Positions 17,254 to 26,198 of a stretch of 64,000 nucleotides of DNA are shown piece after piece. Source of the stretch: Robiginitalea sp. (GTDB lineage Bacteria; Bacteroidota; Bacteroidia; Flavobacteriales; Flavobacteriaceae); assembly GCA_024642005.1 (NCBI GenBank), contig JAHECA010000009.1, forward strand, positions 58,372 through 122,371, read 5' to 3'. The position numbers were made by a program, and so were the translations under genes. The notes below the pieces were generated by a model. That model was given only the letters and a program-made list of their open reading frames with translations. It was not told the origin of the DNA and ran no database searches. Each line of letters starts with the position of its first letter. The first letter of the stretch is position 1.

Positions 17254-19287
17254 CTAATCGTGCCCTGCAGGCAGAAAATGAAAACGGTTGGAGTAGTCGA
17301 GCATCTGCTCGGGGAAACTCGCGGGCTGCCGCACGACGATGTCGGTGATCTCGCCCGCATCGTTGGTTACCGGTTCCAGCACAGGGTTCACAAAGCCGCT
17401 GTAGGGGGGCGATTTGAATTGGGTGTTCCGTTGCAGTACTTCGGCGTGCAGGGCCTGGTCAACTTTTACGCCGTAGCCTTCCACCAGGGCCTGGGCGGCT
17501 TCAAAATCGCCTTCTGACTTGATGCGCTGCGTCTCCCGCAGCAATTGCCCGAAGAGCTCGTGCAACTTCTGGTAATCATTGATGTTGTAATACGTTTTGC
17601 CGTTACGGCTCACCTTTTCGATGACGTTGTCGGGCAGGCCTTTCTCATAGACCCAGGCCGAAACCCACTGCCGGTTCACCATGTGGTCTTCCTCAATATC
17701 GTTTCCGGGCTCAATGCGGATGAGCTGGGTAACCAAACCGTTGCGGATATAACCGTCATAGGCTGCAATGCCCAGTTTCCCGGGGTCGTCTGTAAGGCCG
17801 AGCTCCTTCAGCTTCGGGTCCATCAGGTAGTAGAGCGCCAGCAGGTCGGCCCGTCCTTCTTCCAGGGTGGAGCTATAGTTTTTCAGGGTTTGTTTAGGGG
17901 TACCCACCCCAGGGTTGATCTGGCCCGAAGCATGGCCCACCACTTCGTGCAGGGCGGTATGCAATTTGTCGGCGAGTTCGCCATAGGCGATTTCCAGGTC
18001 GATTTCTTCCTGGTCGTTGGCAAATTCCCTCAGGCGGTCGGTACCTCCCGCCTGGCTGTAGGCCTCCACGATATTGCCCAGGGAAACAGATTTGCTGCCA
18101 TGGGTTGCGCGAATCCAGTTGTTATTGGGCAGATTCACCCCAATAGGCGTGCTGGGCGAAGCGTCACCGGCCTCGCCGGCCACGATTACCGTTTTATAGG
18201 AAACACCCACCACGTTGTCCTTTTTATGTTCTTCCATCAGGGGGGAGTTGTCTTCAAACCACTGGGCGTTCTCAGAAAGCACCGACATTTTCCGCGACAT
18301 TTCAAAATCCTTGATCTGGATGATGCTCTCATAGGATGCCTTATAACTCAAAGGATCGTTGTATACCTCTATAAAACCATTGATCCAGTCGATATTCCCC
18401 TCGGTGGAACTCACCCAGGCAATGGCGTAATCGTCCCAGGTCTGCAGGCTGCCGGTGCGGTAGTATGCGATCAGCAGCTCGATCGCCCGGGCCTGCTTTT
18501 CATTCTCGGCCACCCCTTGTGCCTTCTCAAGCCAGGAGATGATTTCGGTTATGGCCTGGCCGTACAGCCCGCCTTCCTTGTATACCTGTTCCACCAGGGT
18601 GCCGTTTTCACGCACCAGGCGCGAGTTCAACCCCACTTCAACAGGCTTGTCTTTGGCCCCGGCATCGGCCGCGGCATAAAATCGCTCTACCTCTTCAGAG
18701 GTCAGGTCAGGCCCGTACAGGTTCACGGCGCTGGCGGCCACATTGTCGTCGTCCTTCTTTTTGTTCACCTTTTTGGCATCTGCCTCATTGAACAACACCT
18801 CAAAGGCATCCCCGGTGAGCTCCGTGTCTGTTTCGGCCAGCAGGTAGTTCAGGTAGGCGGCATCGAACCCTGGGGGTATCTTGTCGTTGGAGTAATGGTG
18901 GTGAATCCCATTTGAAAACCACACGCGCTTCAGGTAGGTCTCAAAGGCTGCCCATTCTGAGGTGGTTTTATCCCCGTCGAAATTGCGGTAAATGTTTTCC
19001 AGAGCCTGGCGAATCAGCAGGTTATGCCGGTAATTCTGGTCCCAGATAATATCCCGGCCGGCCAGGCCCGCCTGGGTAAGATAATAGACCAGTTTCTTCT
19101 CATTCAGGGTCAATTCGTCGAAACCCGGTACCTGGTACCGGAGCACCCTCAGGTCGGCAAACTGATCCACAACGTATTCAAAGTCTGTGGCGGTTTCTGC
19201 GTTTACGGGATTCGTTTCGGGGGCCTGCTTGCAGGAATGGAGCAACGCCCCTGAAAGCAGTAAAATGGCTAGGAAATGCTTATTCAT
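17254..19287 (-). CDS. Exported dipeptidyl-peptidase III family (M49) metallopeptidase
   Basis: A 677-residue M49 zinc peptidase, which removes dipeptides from the N-terminus of short peptides. The family's unusual zinc motif HEXXGH is present as HEVVGH at about 447-452, and the second motif as EEGRAD near 476-481 with its zinc-binding glutamate. Motif spacing and total length agree with DPP III. Unlike the cytosolic eukaryotic enzyme it has a signal sequence (MNKHFLAILLLSGALLHSC) ending in a lipobox-like LHSC, so it is probably a lipoprotein; the His at -2 is unusual. I start at 19287, since the longer frame adds 12 residues before the signal. It is convergent with fadE. Confidence 0.93.
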   Translation of the reverse strand: MNKHFLAILLLSGALLHSCKQAPETNPVNAETATDFEYVVDQFADLRVLRYQVPGFDELTLNEKKLVYYLTQAGLAGRDIIWDQNYRHNLLIRQALENIYRNFDGDKTTSEWAAFETYLKRVWFSNGIHHHYSNDKIPPGFDAAYLNYLLAETDTELTGDAFEVLFNEADAKKVNKKKDDDNVAASAVNLYGPDLTSEEVERFYAAADAGAKDKPVEVGLNSRLVRENGTLVEQVYKEGGLYGQAITEIISWLEKAQGVAENEKQARAIELLIAYYRTGSLQTWDDYAIAWVSSTEGNIDWINGFIEVYNDPLSYKASYESIIQIKDFEMSRKMSVLSENAQWFEDNSPLMEEHKKDNVVGVSYKTVIVAGEAGDASPSTPIGVNLPNNNWIRATHGSKSVSLGNIVEAYSQAGGTDRLREFANDQEEIDLEIAYGELADKLHTALHEVVGHASGQINPGVGTPKQTLKNYSSTLEEGRADLLALYYLMDPKLKELGLTDDPGKLGIAAYDGYIRNGLVTQLIRIEPGNDIEEDHMVNRQWVSAWVYEKGLPDNVIEKVSRNGKTYYNINDYQKLHELFGQLLRETQRIKSEGDFEAAQALVEGYGVKVDQALHAEVLQRNTQFKSPPYSGFVNPVLEPVTNDAGEITDIVVRQPASFPEQMLDYSNRFHFLPAGHD

Positions 19288-19310
19288 TACATGCGGAAAT
19301 TTGGTTCCCT

Positions 19311-19318
19311 TAAAGGTA
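19311..19318 (-). promoter_or_regulatory. Putative -7 element of the M49 peptidase gene
   Basis: Minus-strand TACCTTTA, one mismatch from TAnnTTTG, 23 bases before the ATG at 19287. No well-spaced -33 element is seen. Confidence 0.38.
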
Positions 19319-19492
19319 ACCAAACGGCACCAAATAGCCCATTTTTAAGGAGGCAATTACAGGTAGCCGGCCAAGGCAGGGGCACACCCTTCCCCCCACC
19401 TGACCAGAAGATTCCCCCACCTCCTGCAACTTCCAATCTGCTCCCCCACAGAACAGGGCAATACGCCTTAGCCTGCACACAAAAAAATCGCC

Positions 19493-19500
19493 TACATTTG
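19493..19500 (+). promoter_or_regulatory. -7 element TACATTTG before the M20 hydrolase gene
   Basis: Perfect TAnnTTTG, 23 bases before the ATG at 19524. The rest of the 236-base divergent region (19288-19523) shows C-rich runs but no clear operator. Confidence 0.55.
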
Positions 19501-19523
19501 TTCGGCAACCAACTTTACAAATT

Positions 19524-20837
19524 ATGAGAACACATACCCTCCTGGCGCTGTGCGCCATGATATTCGCCCAGCAACTTATCCTGGCACAAGACCATGCGCG
19601 GCGTGAAGCCCTTCAAAAAGACGTCGATGCCATCGAAGAGCAGGTCGTGGCCTGGAGGCGCGACATTCACCAGCATCCTGAACTCGGCAACCGGGAGGTG
19701 CGCACCGCAGCCCTGGTAGCCGACCACCTCAGGGCCCTGGGGATGGAAGTAACCACGGGGGTCGGTTATACCGGAGTGGTGGGCGTGCTGAAAGGCGGAC
19801 AACCCGGGCCTGTTGTGGCCCTTCGCGCCGATATGGACGGCCTGCCGGTGCTCGAGCGCACCCCTGTGCCCTTTGCATCTGAGGAAACCGCCGTTTACAA
19901 CGGGGTGGAAACCCCTGTGATGCATGCCTGCGGGCACGATTCGCATGTGGCCATTCTCATGGGTACGGCAAAAATCCTGGCCGACCATCGCAACGAGCTT
20001 AAGGGCACGGTCAAGTTTATCTTCCAGCCAGCCGAAGAAGGCGCCCCCAAAGGGGAAGAAGGGGGGGCAGAACTCATGATGAAAGAAGGGGTTCTGAAAA
20101 ACCCGGATGTGGATGTGATTTTCGGCCTCCACATCAACGCCCAGCTGGAAGCCGGAAAAATCACCTATCGCCCGGGGGGCATGTTTGCCGGGGTGGCTGA
20201 CCTGAAGATTACCCTGAAGGGAACCTCTTCGCACGGGGCCGAACCCTGGTCTTCGGCAGACCCTGTGGTAACGGCTGCACAAATCATCACCAACCTCCAG
20301 ACCATCGTCAGCAGGAACGTAAACATTACCCAAAACGCGGCCGTGGTAACCATTGGCTCCATCCACGGGGGCAACCGGTCGAATATTATCCCGGAAACCT
20401 TGGAAATGCTGGGCACGGTGCGCACCCTGAGCGAGTCAGATGAACAGCTTATTTTCAAGCGTATCAACCAGATCGTGACCAAAACCGCCGAGGCCAACGG
20501 GGTTGAAGCCGTGGTGGAGCTCCCATACAGTTCCCATTACCCGGTAACATCAAACGACCCGGCCCTTACGGCGAAGATGCTGCCCTCCCTCGAGCTGTCG
20601 GCCGGGGCGGAGAACGTAATTTTGGTGCCGGCCGAGACCGGGGCCGAAGATTTTTCCTTTTTTGCCAATGCTGTCCCAGGCCTGTATTTCTATCTCGGGG
20701 GGATGCCCAAAGGGATGGACCCCAAGGCTTCGGCTCCCCACCACACCCCTGATTTCTACCTGGATGAATCGGGCTTTGCAACCGGGGTAAATGCCATGGT
20801 GAACCTGGTATTCGATTATATGGACCACCCGCAATAG
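19524..20837 (+). CDS. Exported M20-family amidohydrolase / carboxypeptidase
   Basis: A 437-residue metal-dependent hydrolase of the M20D group (hippurate hydrolase, N-acyl-amino acid amidohydrolase, IAA-amino acid hydrolase). Signal peptide MRTHTLLALCAMIFAQQLIL with cleavage near LAQ. Metal-site motifs: RADMDGLPV near 101, MHACGHDSHVAILMGTAK near 133 (Cys and His ligands), QPAEEGAPKGEEGGA near 171, and GAEDFSFFA near 373. The lid domain lies at about 205-330. The exact substrate is not predictable. It probably forms an operon with the PLP decarboxylase 33 bases downstream. Confidence 0.92.
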   Translation: MRTHTLLALCAMIFAQQLILAQDHARREALQKDVDAIEEQVVAWRRDIHQHPELGNREVRTAALVADHLRALGMEVTTGVGYTGVVGVLKGGQPGPVVALRADMDGLPVLERTPVPFASEETAVYNGVETPVMHACGHDSHVAILMGTAKILADHRNELKGTVKFIFQPAEEGAPKGEEGGAELMMKEGVLKNPDVDVIFGLHINAQLEAGKITYRPGGMFAGVADLKITLKGTSSHGAEPWSSADPVVTAAQIITNLQTIVSRNVNITQNAAVVTIGSIHGGNRSNIIPETLEMLGTVRTLSESDEQLIFKRINQIVTKTAEANGVEAVVELPYSSHYPVTSNDPALTAKMLPSLELSAGAENVILVPAETGAEDFSFFANAVPGLYFYLGGMPKGMDPKASAPHHTPDFYLDESGFATGVNAMVNLVFDYMDHPQ

Positions 20838-20870
20838 GCTGCCAGGGCCATATTGCCGGAAGAGAACCAC

Positions 20871-22286
20871 ATGGAAACACCGCTGTTGGAACAGGCCTAT
20901 AACCCGGAATCATTCCGGAAACTGGGCCATCAGCTTATCGATTTGCTCGCCGACCGACTGGGATCACTAAAAGCCGGGGAAGGCGACGTCTTGCACTTCC
21001 GGCTTCCGGAGGCAGAACGCGCTTTTTGGCAGCAGTACCTCCTTGATCAGGAGGCACCTCCCCTGGCGCAGACCGTACTGGAGCATACCACCCAGGTGCA
21101 CCACCCCCGTTACATGGGGCACCAGGTTGCCCCACCCCTGCCGCTGGCGTCCCTGGCAGCCCTGCTTGGGGCCAGCCTGAACAATGGCATGGCTGTATAT
21201 GAAATGGGAATGGCCCCCTCGGCCATGGAACGCCTGGTAACCGACTGGCTTTGCAGGCGTGCGGGCTACGGTTCGCAGGCAAGGGGTTTCCTCACCTCAG
21301 GGGGCACCCTGGCCAACCTTACAGGCCTGCTGGCTGCCCGGAGGGCACGGGGCAATTCTGACATCTGGAACGAGGGCTATTCGGGCAAGGAGGCCATTCT
21401 GGTGAGTGAGGCAGCACACTATTGTGTGGACCGGGCAGCCCGCATCATGGGGATGGGACAGGCCGGAGTACTCAAGGTTCCCGTAGATTCAGATTTTCGC
21501 ATGGACACGGCCCAACTTGGCCCGATCTACGATCGTGCCCTGGCGGAGGGGCTGGAACCCCTGGCCGTAGTGGGCAGCGCCCCCTGCACGGCTACAGGCA
21601 GTTACGATCCCCTCGACCGCCTGGCCGATTTCTGCGAAGCGAAAAACCTTTGGCTTCACGTAGACGGGGCCCATGGGGGGGCTGCCTTCCTATCACAAAA
21701 GTACGGTTCGCTGGTGCGGGGCATCGAAAGGGCCGATTCCGTGGTCATCGATGGCCACAAGATGTTGGGGATGCCAGTGCTGTCTACGGCCCTGCTTTTC
21801 CGCAATGGGGCCGACTCGTATACCACCTTCAGCCAGGAAGCCGAATACCTGCTCACCGAAACGGAGGAAGAAGACTGGTACAACCTGGCCAAGCGTACCT
21901 TTGAATGCACCAAGCTCACCAGTTCGCTAACCTGGTTTGCCGTTTTAAAGGGGTATGGGGAAGCTATATTCACCGAATACATCGACCGGCAATACGATCA
22001 GGGCAGGCAATTGGCCGAACTGATACGCCAGCGCCCGGGCTGGGAACTGGCATGCGAACCCCAGTCGAATATCCTTTGTTTCAGGTTGCACCCGAAGGGG
22101 ATAGACCCGGCCTCGTGCAACCGCCTGAACCGGCGCATCAGGCAACAGTTGCTGGAAGAAGGCAAGTTCTACATCGTCCAGACCAAATTGAATGGAACGG
22201 TGTACCTGCGAACCAGTTTGATGAGCCCGTTTACAACAAGGAGGCACCTGGTGGAGTTGTTGGATGCGGTTGAAGCAATGGCCTGA
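20871..22286 (+). CDS. Group II PLP-dependent amino acid decarboxylase
   Basis: A 471-residue enzyme of the aromatic-L-amino-acid/glutamate/diaminobutyrate decarboxylase family. Visible are the phosphate-binding TSGGTLANLTGLLAARRA near 142, the cofactor-ring aspartate in LHVDGAHGGAAFL near 264 and the PLP lysine in VVIDGHKMLGMP near 297. The substrate (aromatic amino acid, 2,4-diaminobutyrate or other) cannot be fixed from sequence. I use the ATG at 20871, behind GGAAGAG, not the TTG 18 bases earlier. The neighbouring peptidases suggest that it consumes released amino acids, but this is only context. Confidence 0.9.
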   Translation: METPLLEQAYNPESFRKLGHQLIDLLADRLGSLKAGEGDVLHFRLPEAERAFWQQYLLDQEAPPLAQTVLEHTTQVHHPRYMGHQVAPPLPLASLAALLGASLNNGMAVYEMGMAPSAMERLVTDWLCRRAGYGSQARGFLTSGGTLANLTGLLAARRARGNSDIWNEGYSGKEAILVSEAAHYCVDRAARIMGMGQAGVLKVPVDSDFRMDTAQLGPIYDRALAEGLEPLAVVGSAPCTATGSYDPLDRLADFCEAKNLWLHVDGAHGGAAFLSQKYGSLVRGIERADSVVIDGHKMLGMPVLSTALLFRNGADSYTTFSQEAEYLLTETEEEDWYNLAKRTFECTKLTSSLTWFAVLKGYGEAIFTEYIDRQYDQGRQLAELIRQRPGWELACEPQSNILCFRLHPKGIDPASCNRLNRRIRQQLLEEGKFYIVQTKLNGTVYLRTSLMSPFTTRRHLVELLDAVEAMA

Positions 22287-22407
22287 GGGTCCCCCCGCCC
22301 TCCCACCCGGGGGCAAGATAGCTGCCCACCCTGCACGATCCGAACACCCCCTGGTGTTCTCCCTTGCAAAACTTGCCCGAATTGGCTACTTTAAGCCTTT
22401 CAATAAG

Positions 22408-23328
22408 ATGCGCCCCTTAAACCCTTCTCTGCTGCCCGCCGGAGCCCGGCTTCCAGCCTTCGGCAGGCTTTACCTGCTGCTGATGGCCGTGCTGTGCTGC
22501 CCTGGCATTTCCCAGGCTCAGGGCGATATCGAGATTTTTCTGTTGACCATAAACCTTGATGGGGATAGTCTTGGGGTGGGCCCCGCAGAAAACCTGACCC
22601 AGAACCCGGGCTACGACAATCAGCCCGCCTTCACGGCCGACGGGGCCCTGCTTTTCGCCTCGACCCGCAATGAACAGACCGACATTGCCCGCCTGGATTT
22701 GGCCAGCCGAACCCACGCCTGGCTGTGCGACACCCCAGGAGGCGGGGAATATTCTCCCCTGCCCATCCCCGGGCGCGAAAGTGTTTCAGCCATCCGGCTC
22801 GACACCAATGGCTTGCAGCGGCTTTATGCATACCAGGACGGCGAATCGCGCTTGCTTTTTCCAGACCTCAAGGTTGGTTACCAGGTCTGGGCCGGGCCTG
22901 ACCTATTAATCTGTACGGTACTTCGCGACGAGGATATGGACCTGGTCAGGGCCGTTCCTTCCGGGCTTTTTACGGAGACCCTTCGGGAAGGGGTGGGACG
23001 CAGCCTGGCCCGAATTCCGGGCAGTGGCAAGATTAGCTATACCACCTATGATAACGGGCTGTTCCGGGTAATGGCGCTCGACCTGCAGACCGGCGCCGCC
23101 ATACAGATCGCCACCCTCCCCGAAGGCGTACAGGACCTGTGCTGGCTGCCCGACGGCTCCCTGCTGTGCGGGGGGGACGGGGTACTGAGGCGCCTTAGGC
23201 CCGACAGGGCCCCCGATTGGCAGGTGGTGCACCGCTTTGACTCCGGCTTCGGCCAGATCAGCCGCATGGCCGTAAACGAGGCAGGGACCCTGCTGGCCCT
23301 GGTGGCAGAACAAGTAATAAAGCCGTGA
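22408..23328 (+). CDS. Exported PD40/TolB-like beta-propeller protein
   Basis: A 306-residue secreted protein: signal region LYLLLMAVLCCPGISQAQG, then PD40-like blades such as NPGYDNQPAFTADGALLFAS and LPEGVQDLCWLPDGSLLCGG. The first blade is a textbook TolB/WD40-like turn; later ones are degenerate. No catalytic motif is seen, so a binding or scaffold role is likely. I start at 22408, because upstream in-frame codons overlap the decarboxylase gene and lack a secretory start; the long N-terminal stretch before the hydrophobic core (about 20 residues) is a mild doubt. Its stop overlaps the next start codon. Confidence 0.8.
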   Translation: MRPLNPSLLPAGARLPAFGRLYLLLMAVLCCPGISQAQGDIEIFLLTINLDGDSLGVGPAENLTQNPGYDNQPAFTADGALLFASTRNEQTDIARLDLASRTHAWLCDTPGGGEYSPLPIPGRESVSAIRLDTNGLQRLYAYQDGESRLLFPDLKVGYQVWAGPDLLICTVLRDEDMDLVRAVPSGLFTETLREGVGRSLARIPGSGKISYTTYDNGLFRVMALDLQTGAAIQIATLPEGVQDLCWLPDGSLLCGGDGVLRRLRPDRAPDWQVVHRFDSGFGQISRMAVNEAGTLLALVAEQVIKP

Positions 23329-23543
23329 AATTCCCGCACAACATCAGCCGCCTGGAGGCCCTGAGCGACGGGGTATGCGCTTTTACGGCCACCCAGATGG
23401 CGGGAGCCCTCTCTATCGTGCTGGCATCTTTGAATGCAGGTGTGTGGTGGGGCCTGCCCGGATTTATTTATGCCCTGCTCGGGCCCCTTTGTTACTGGCA
23501 CGCCCCCTGGTTTGAACGAAAATTTAGCTTTGAAAATTCATGA
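23325..23543 (+). CDS. Mini membrane protein resembling the N-terminus of TMEM175-type channels
   Basis: A 72-residue protein with a GTG start overlapping the previous stop by 4 bases, and its own stop overlapping the next ATG, so it is translated as part of a coupled chain. The segment SRLEALSDGVCAFTATQMAG closely resembles the RLEAFSDGVFAIAxT signature of the first helix of TMEM175 (DUF1211) potassium channels, and a second hydrophobic stretch (GLPGFIYALLGPLCYW) follows. Bacterial TMEM175 proteins have about 200 residues and six helices; this one ends after about two. It may be a reduced protein or a remnant kept for coupling. Confidence 0.72.
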   Translation: MKFPHNISRLEALSDGVCAFTATQMAGALSIVLASLNAGVWWGLPGFIYALLGPLCYWHAPWFERKFSFENS

Positions 23544-24874
23544 AAAAACTATTGCTTATCGCCCTGCTGCTCGGCCCATTGGGGGCCAGGACGCAAACCG
23601 ACCCCCGCATTTACGCCATTATCGACTCGGTTTCCGAAGCCCGCATCGGGCACGACGTGGCCACCCTGGCCGGATTCGGTACCCGCCACACCCTGAGTGA
23701 CACCCTCTCTGAGACCCGGGGCATTGGTGCGGCCCGTCGTTGGATCAAAGCCGAATTCGATAAAATCTCTCAGGAATGCGGTGGGTGCCTGGAGGTTTTC
23801 TACCAGCGCAACCTGGTAAAAGCCGAAGAAAACACCCGCATTCCCCAGGATGTATGGGTGGTGAACGTCGTGGCCATTCTGCGCGGGAGTGTGAACCCCA
23901 ACCGCATGGTGCTTATGAGCGGCGATATCGACTCGCGGGTGAGCGATCCGAACAACTTTACCTCCGATTCCCCGGGGGCCAACGACAATGCCAGCGGCAT
24001 GGCGGGCACGCTGGAGGCTGCCCGCGTCCTCTCGAAATATTCCTTCAACAACAGCATTGTGTTTGCGGGCTTATCGGGAGAGGAACAGGGGCTATTCGGC
24101 GGGATGGGCCTGGCCGAATTCGCAAAAGCCGGCAACTGGGAACTCATCGGGGTACTCAACAACGATATGATCGGCAACATCAGCGGGGTGGATGGGGTGA
24201 TCAGCAACCGCGACTTCCGCATATTTTCAGAGCCGGTTCCACCTACCGAAACGGAGCGCGAGCGGCAATCGCGCCGGTTTTACGGGGGGGAGGTCGACGG
24301 TGTTTCGCGCCAGCTGGCCCGCCACATCCACAAAACCACCCGAACCTACATGCCCGAGATGAACCCCATGCTCATCTACCGCCTCGACCGCTTCGGGAGG
24401 GGGGGCCACCACCGGCCCTTCAACGACCTGGGCTTTGCCGGAGTGCGCATAATGGAGGCCCACGAGAACTATACCCAGCAACATCAAGACATCCGTGTCG
24501 AAGACGGGATACACTACGGGGATGTCCTGGAGCATGTAAACTTTGGCTACGCCGCCAAACTCACCGCCGTGAATGCCATTTCCATGGCTTCCCTGGCCTG
24601 GGCCCCACCAGCCCCTGAGCAGGTGGAAATCGGCGGAGTGGTAGAAGCCTCGGCCCGCCTGCGCTGGAAACCGGTTGCAGGCGCCACCGCGTATCGCGTT
24701 TACTGGAGGGATACCACCTCACCTACCTGGGACTACTACCGTGACACAGGCAGCCAGACCGAGGTAACCCTGGAAGGCATTGTGATCGATAACTTTTTCT
24801 TCGGCGTTGCTGCCATGGGCCCCGACGGGCATGAAAGCACGGTAAGCTTCCCCAGTGGGGTATACCGAAACTGA
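23540..24874 (+). CDS. Exported M28-family peptidase with C-terminal fibronectin-III-like domain
   Basis: A 444-residue secreted protein (signal MKKLLLIALLLGPLGARTQ). The M28 fold motifs are in order: SGDIDSRVSD near 127, SPGANDNASGMAGTLEAARV near 144, GLSGEEQGLFGG near 176, NNDMIGN near 209, and a late histidine in IMEAHENY near 311. The first zinc ligand, normally His in HxDS, is replaced by Asp (GDIDS), so activity or metal use may differ. A fibronectin-III-like domain (VEASARLRWKPVAGATAYRV) covers about residues 360-444. ATGA overlaps couple it to the genes on both sides. Confidence 0.9.
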   Translation: MKKLLLIALLLGPLGARTQTDPRIYAIIDSVSEARIGHDVATLAGFGTRHTLSDTLSETRGIGAARRWIKAEFDKISQECGGCLEVFYQRNLVKAEENTRIPQDVWVVNVVAILRGSVNPNRMVLMSGDIDSRVSDPNNFTSDSPGANDNASGMAGTLEAARVLSKYSFNNSIVFAGLSGEEQGLFGGMGLAEFAKAGNWELIGVLNNDMIGNISGVDGVISNRDFRIFSEPVPPTETERERQSRRFYGGEVDGVSRQLARHIHKTTRTYMPEMNPMLIYRLDRFGRGGHHRPFNDLGFAGVRIMEAHENYTQQHQDIRVEDGIHYGDVLEHVNFGYAAKLTAVNAISMASLAWAPPAPEQVEIGGVVEASARLRWKPVAGATAYRVYWRDTTSPTWDYYRDTGSQTEVTLEGIVIDNFFFGVAAMGPDGHESTVSFPSGVYRN

Positions 24875-26193
24875 TGCGCAACAGGGGTCGTGCATTTGGT
24901 CTTTTAGCTGCCCTGGCGGCACTGCTGGCCGCCTGCTCGGGCGGCGGGCGGGAAGAAGCTCCGTATCTGCCCGACATGAACGCCCTGTTCCTGGAATACA
25001 ACCGCCTCGACAGCCTGGGCCGCTACGCAGAGCTGGGCGATCGCCTGCTGGAAGAAAATCGCGACCTGCGGGCCTCTGAGCTCTACCTGGCCGCTGCCCA
25101 TGCGTACCAGCGAGTTGGGAAGCCCGATACAGTAGTGTCTTTGCTGCACCACGCTATCGATGCCGGCATGGCCAACCCGAAAATCCTGGACAAGTTTGAC
25201 GCCCTGGAGCTGCCGGTGGCAGACCCTGCCCTGAACCGGTTGTACGACCGCCTCGACTCCATTGACGGGACCTTGGCCATGGTATCGAACTTCGATTTGG
25301 AAATGCGCAGCATGGCGGCCTTCTGGCCTTATTTCGACCGCGCATTGGCCGACACCGCCCAGGCCCGTAGCCAGCTGCAGGCCTTCATTCTGAGCGGCCC
25401 CCCGGAGCTGCGCGACTACTATGTGATCCGATACGGAAGTATAAACCAGATGTACGGGCAGATGATTAACGCCGCCCCCGGCTACTACCGATACCTCGAG
25501 GGCCAGTTCAATCCCGACAGCTTGCGGGCCATGAAAGCACTTGCCGCCCGATGGATGGAAACGTTCCAAACCCTTTACAGCGAAGCTGTTTTTCCGAAAG
25601 TCTACGTGGTACCGGGTATTTTAAACTCCGGCGGTACCGCCTCGGAAATGGGCATGTTCCTGGGGGGCGACATGTACGGTAAAAGCGCCGGCATGCCTAC
25701 CGAAGAACTGAACGACTGGCAGCGGAATTCCATCATGGGGGTTACCGACCTGCCCCGGCTCACGCTACACGAGCTAATGCACTTTCAGCAGAATTACCAG
25801 GACGACGTGTACGATGATACCCTCCTGGCCGGCGTTATACAGGAGGGCGTTTGCGATTTCCTGGCCGAACTGTGTTCCGGCATCGCCATGCAGAACGAAA
25901 ACCTCCGGTTCCTGGAAGACCCGGCGAACCATATGCAGGTCTTTTCCGACCTGCAAGTTGAACTCCTGGGGGTCGATACCTCAAAATGGCTGTACAACGG
26001 CGATGCTGTCGAAGACCGGCCACACGATTTGGGCTATACCGTGGGGTACCTGATCACCAAATCCTATTACGAAAACCAGGCCGACAAGCCACAGGCGGTA
26101 TGGGACCTGCTCAACACGGACGATTTTACCTCGATCTTGCGTGGCAGCGACTACGCCGGCCTGTTGCCGCAAAGCCGGCCTGTAACCCGATAA
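24874..26193 (+). CDS. HEXXH-containing lipoprotein, putative zinc metallopeptidase (DUF2268/GldB-like)
   Basis: A 439-residue predicted lipoprotein (FGLLAALAALLAACSGGG, lipobox LAAC). The N-terminal third is helical and TPR-like (ASELYLAAAHAYQRVGKPDT). The C-terminal two thirds carry LTLHELMHFQQNYQ, an HEXXH zinc motif at about 299-303, with a following VIQEGVCDFLAELCSG near 327 whose Glu could be the third ligand, and an RPHDLGYTVGYLI segment near 388. This arrangement recalls the DUF2268 putative proteases and the gliding lipoprotein GldB; I cannot decide between them and enzymatic activity is inferred from the motif only. The ATG overlaps the M28 stop codon. Confidence 0.82.
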   Translation: MRNRGRAFGLLAALAALLAACSGGGREEAPYLPDMNALFLEYNRLDSLGRYAELGDRLLEENRDLRASELYLAAAHAYQRVGKPDTVVSLLHHAIDAGMANPKILDKFDALELPVADPALNRLYDRLDSIDGTLAMVSNFDLEMRSMAAFWPYFDRALADTAQARSQLQAFILSGPPELRDYYVIRYGSINQMYGQMINAAPGYYRYLEGQFNPDSLRAMKALAARWMETFQTLYSEAVFPKVYVVPGILNSGGTASEMGMFLGGDMYGKSAGMPTEELNDWQRNSIMGVTDLPRLTLHELMHFQQNYQDDVYDDTLLAGVIQEGVCDFLAELCSGIAMQNENLRFLEDPANHMQVFSDLQVELLGVDTSKWLYNGDAVEDRPHDLGYTVGYLITKSYYENQADKPQAVWDLLNTDDFTSILRGSDYAGLLPQSRPVTR

Positions 26194-26198
26194 GAAAC

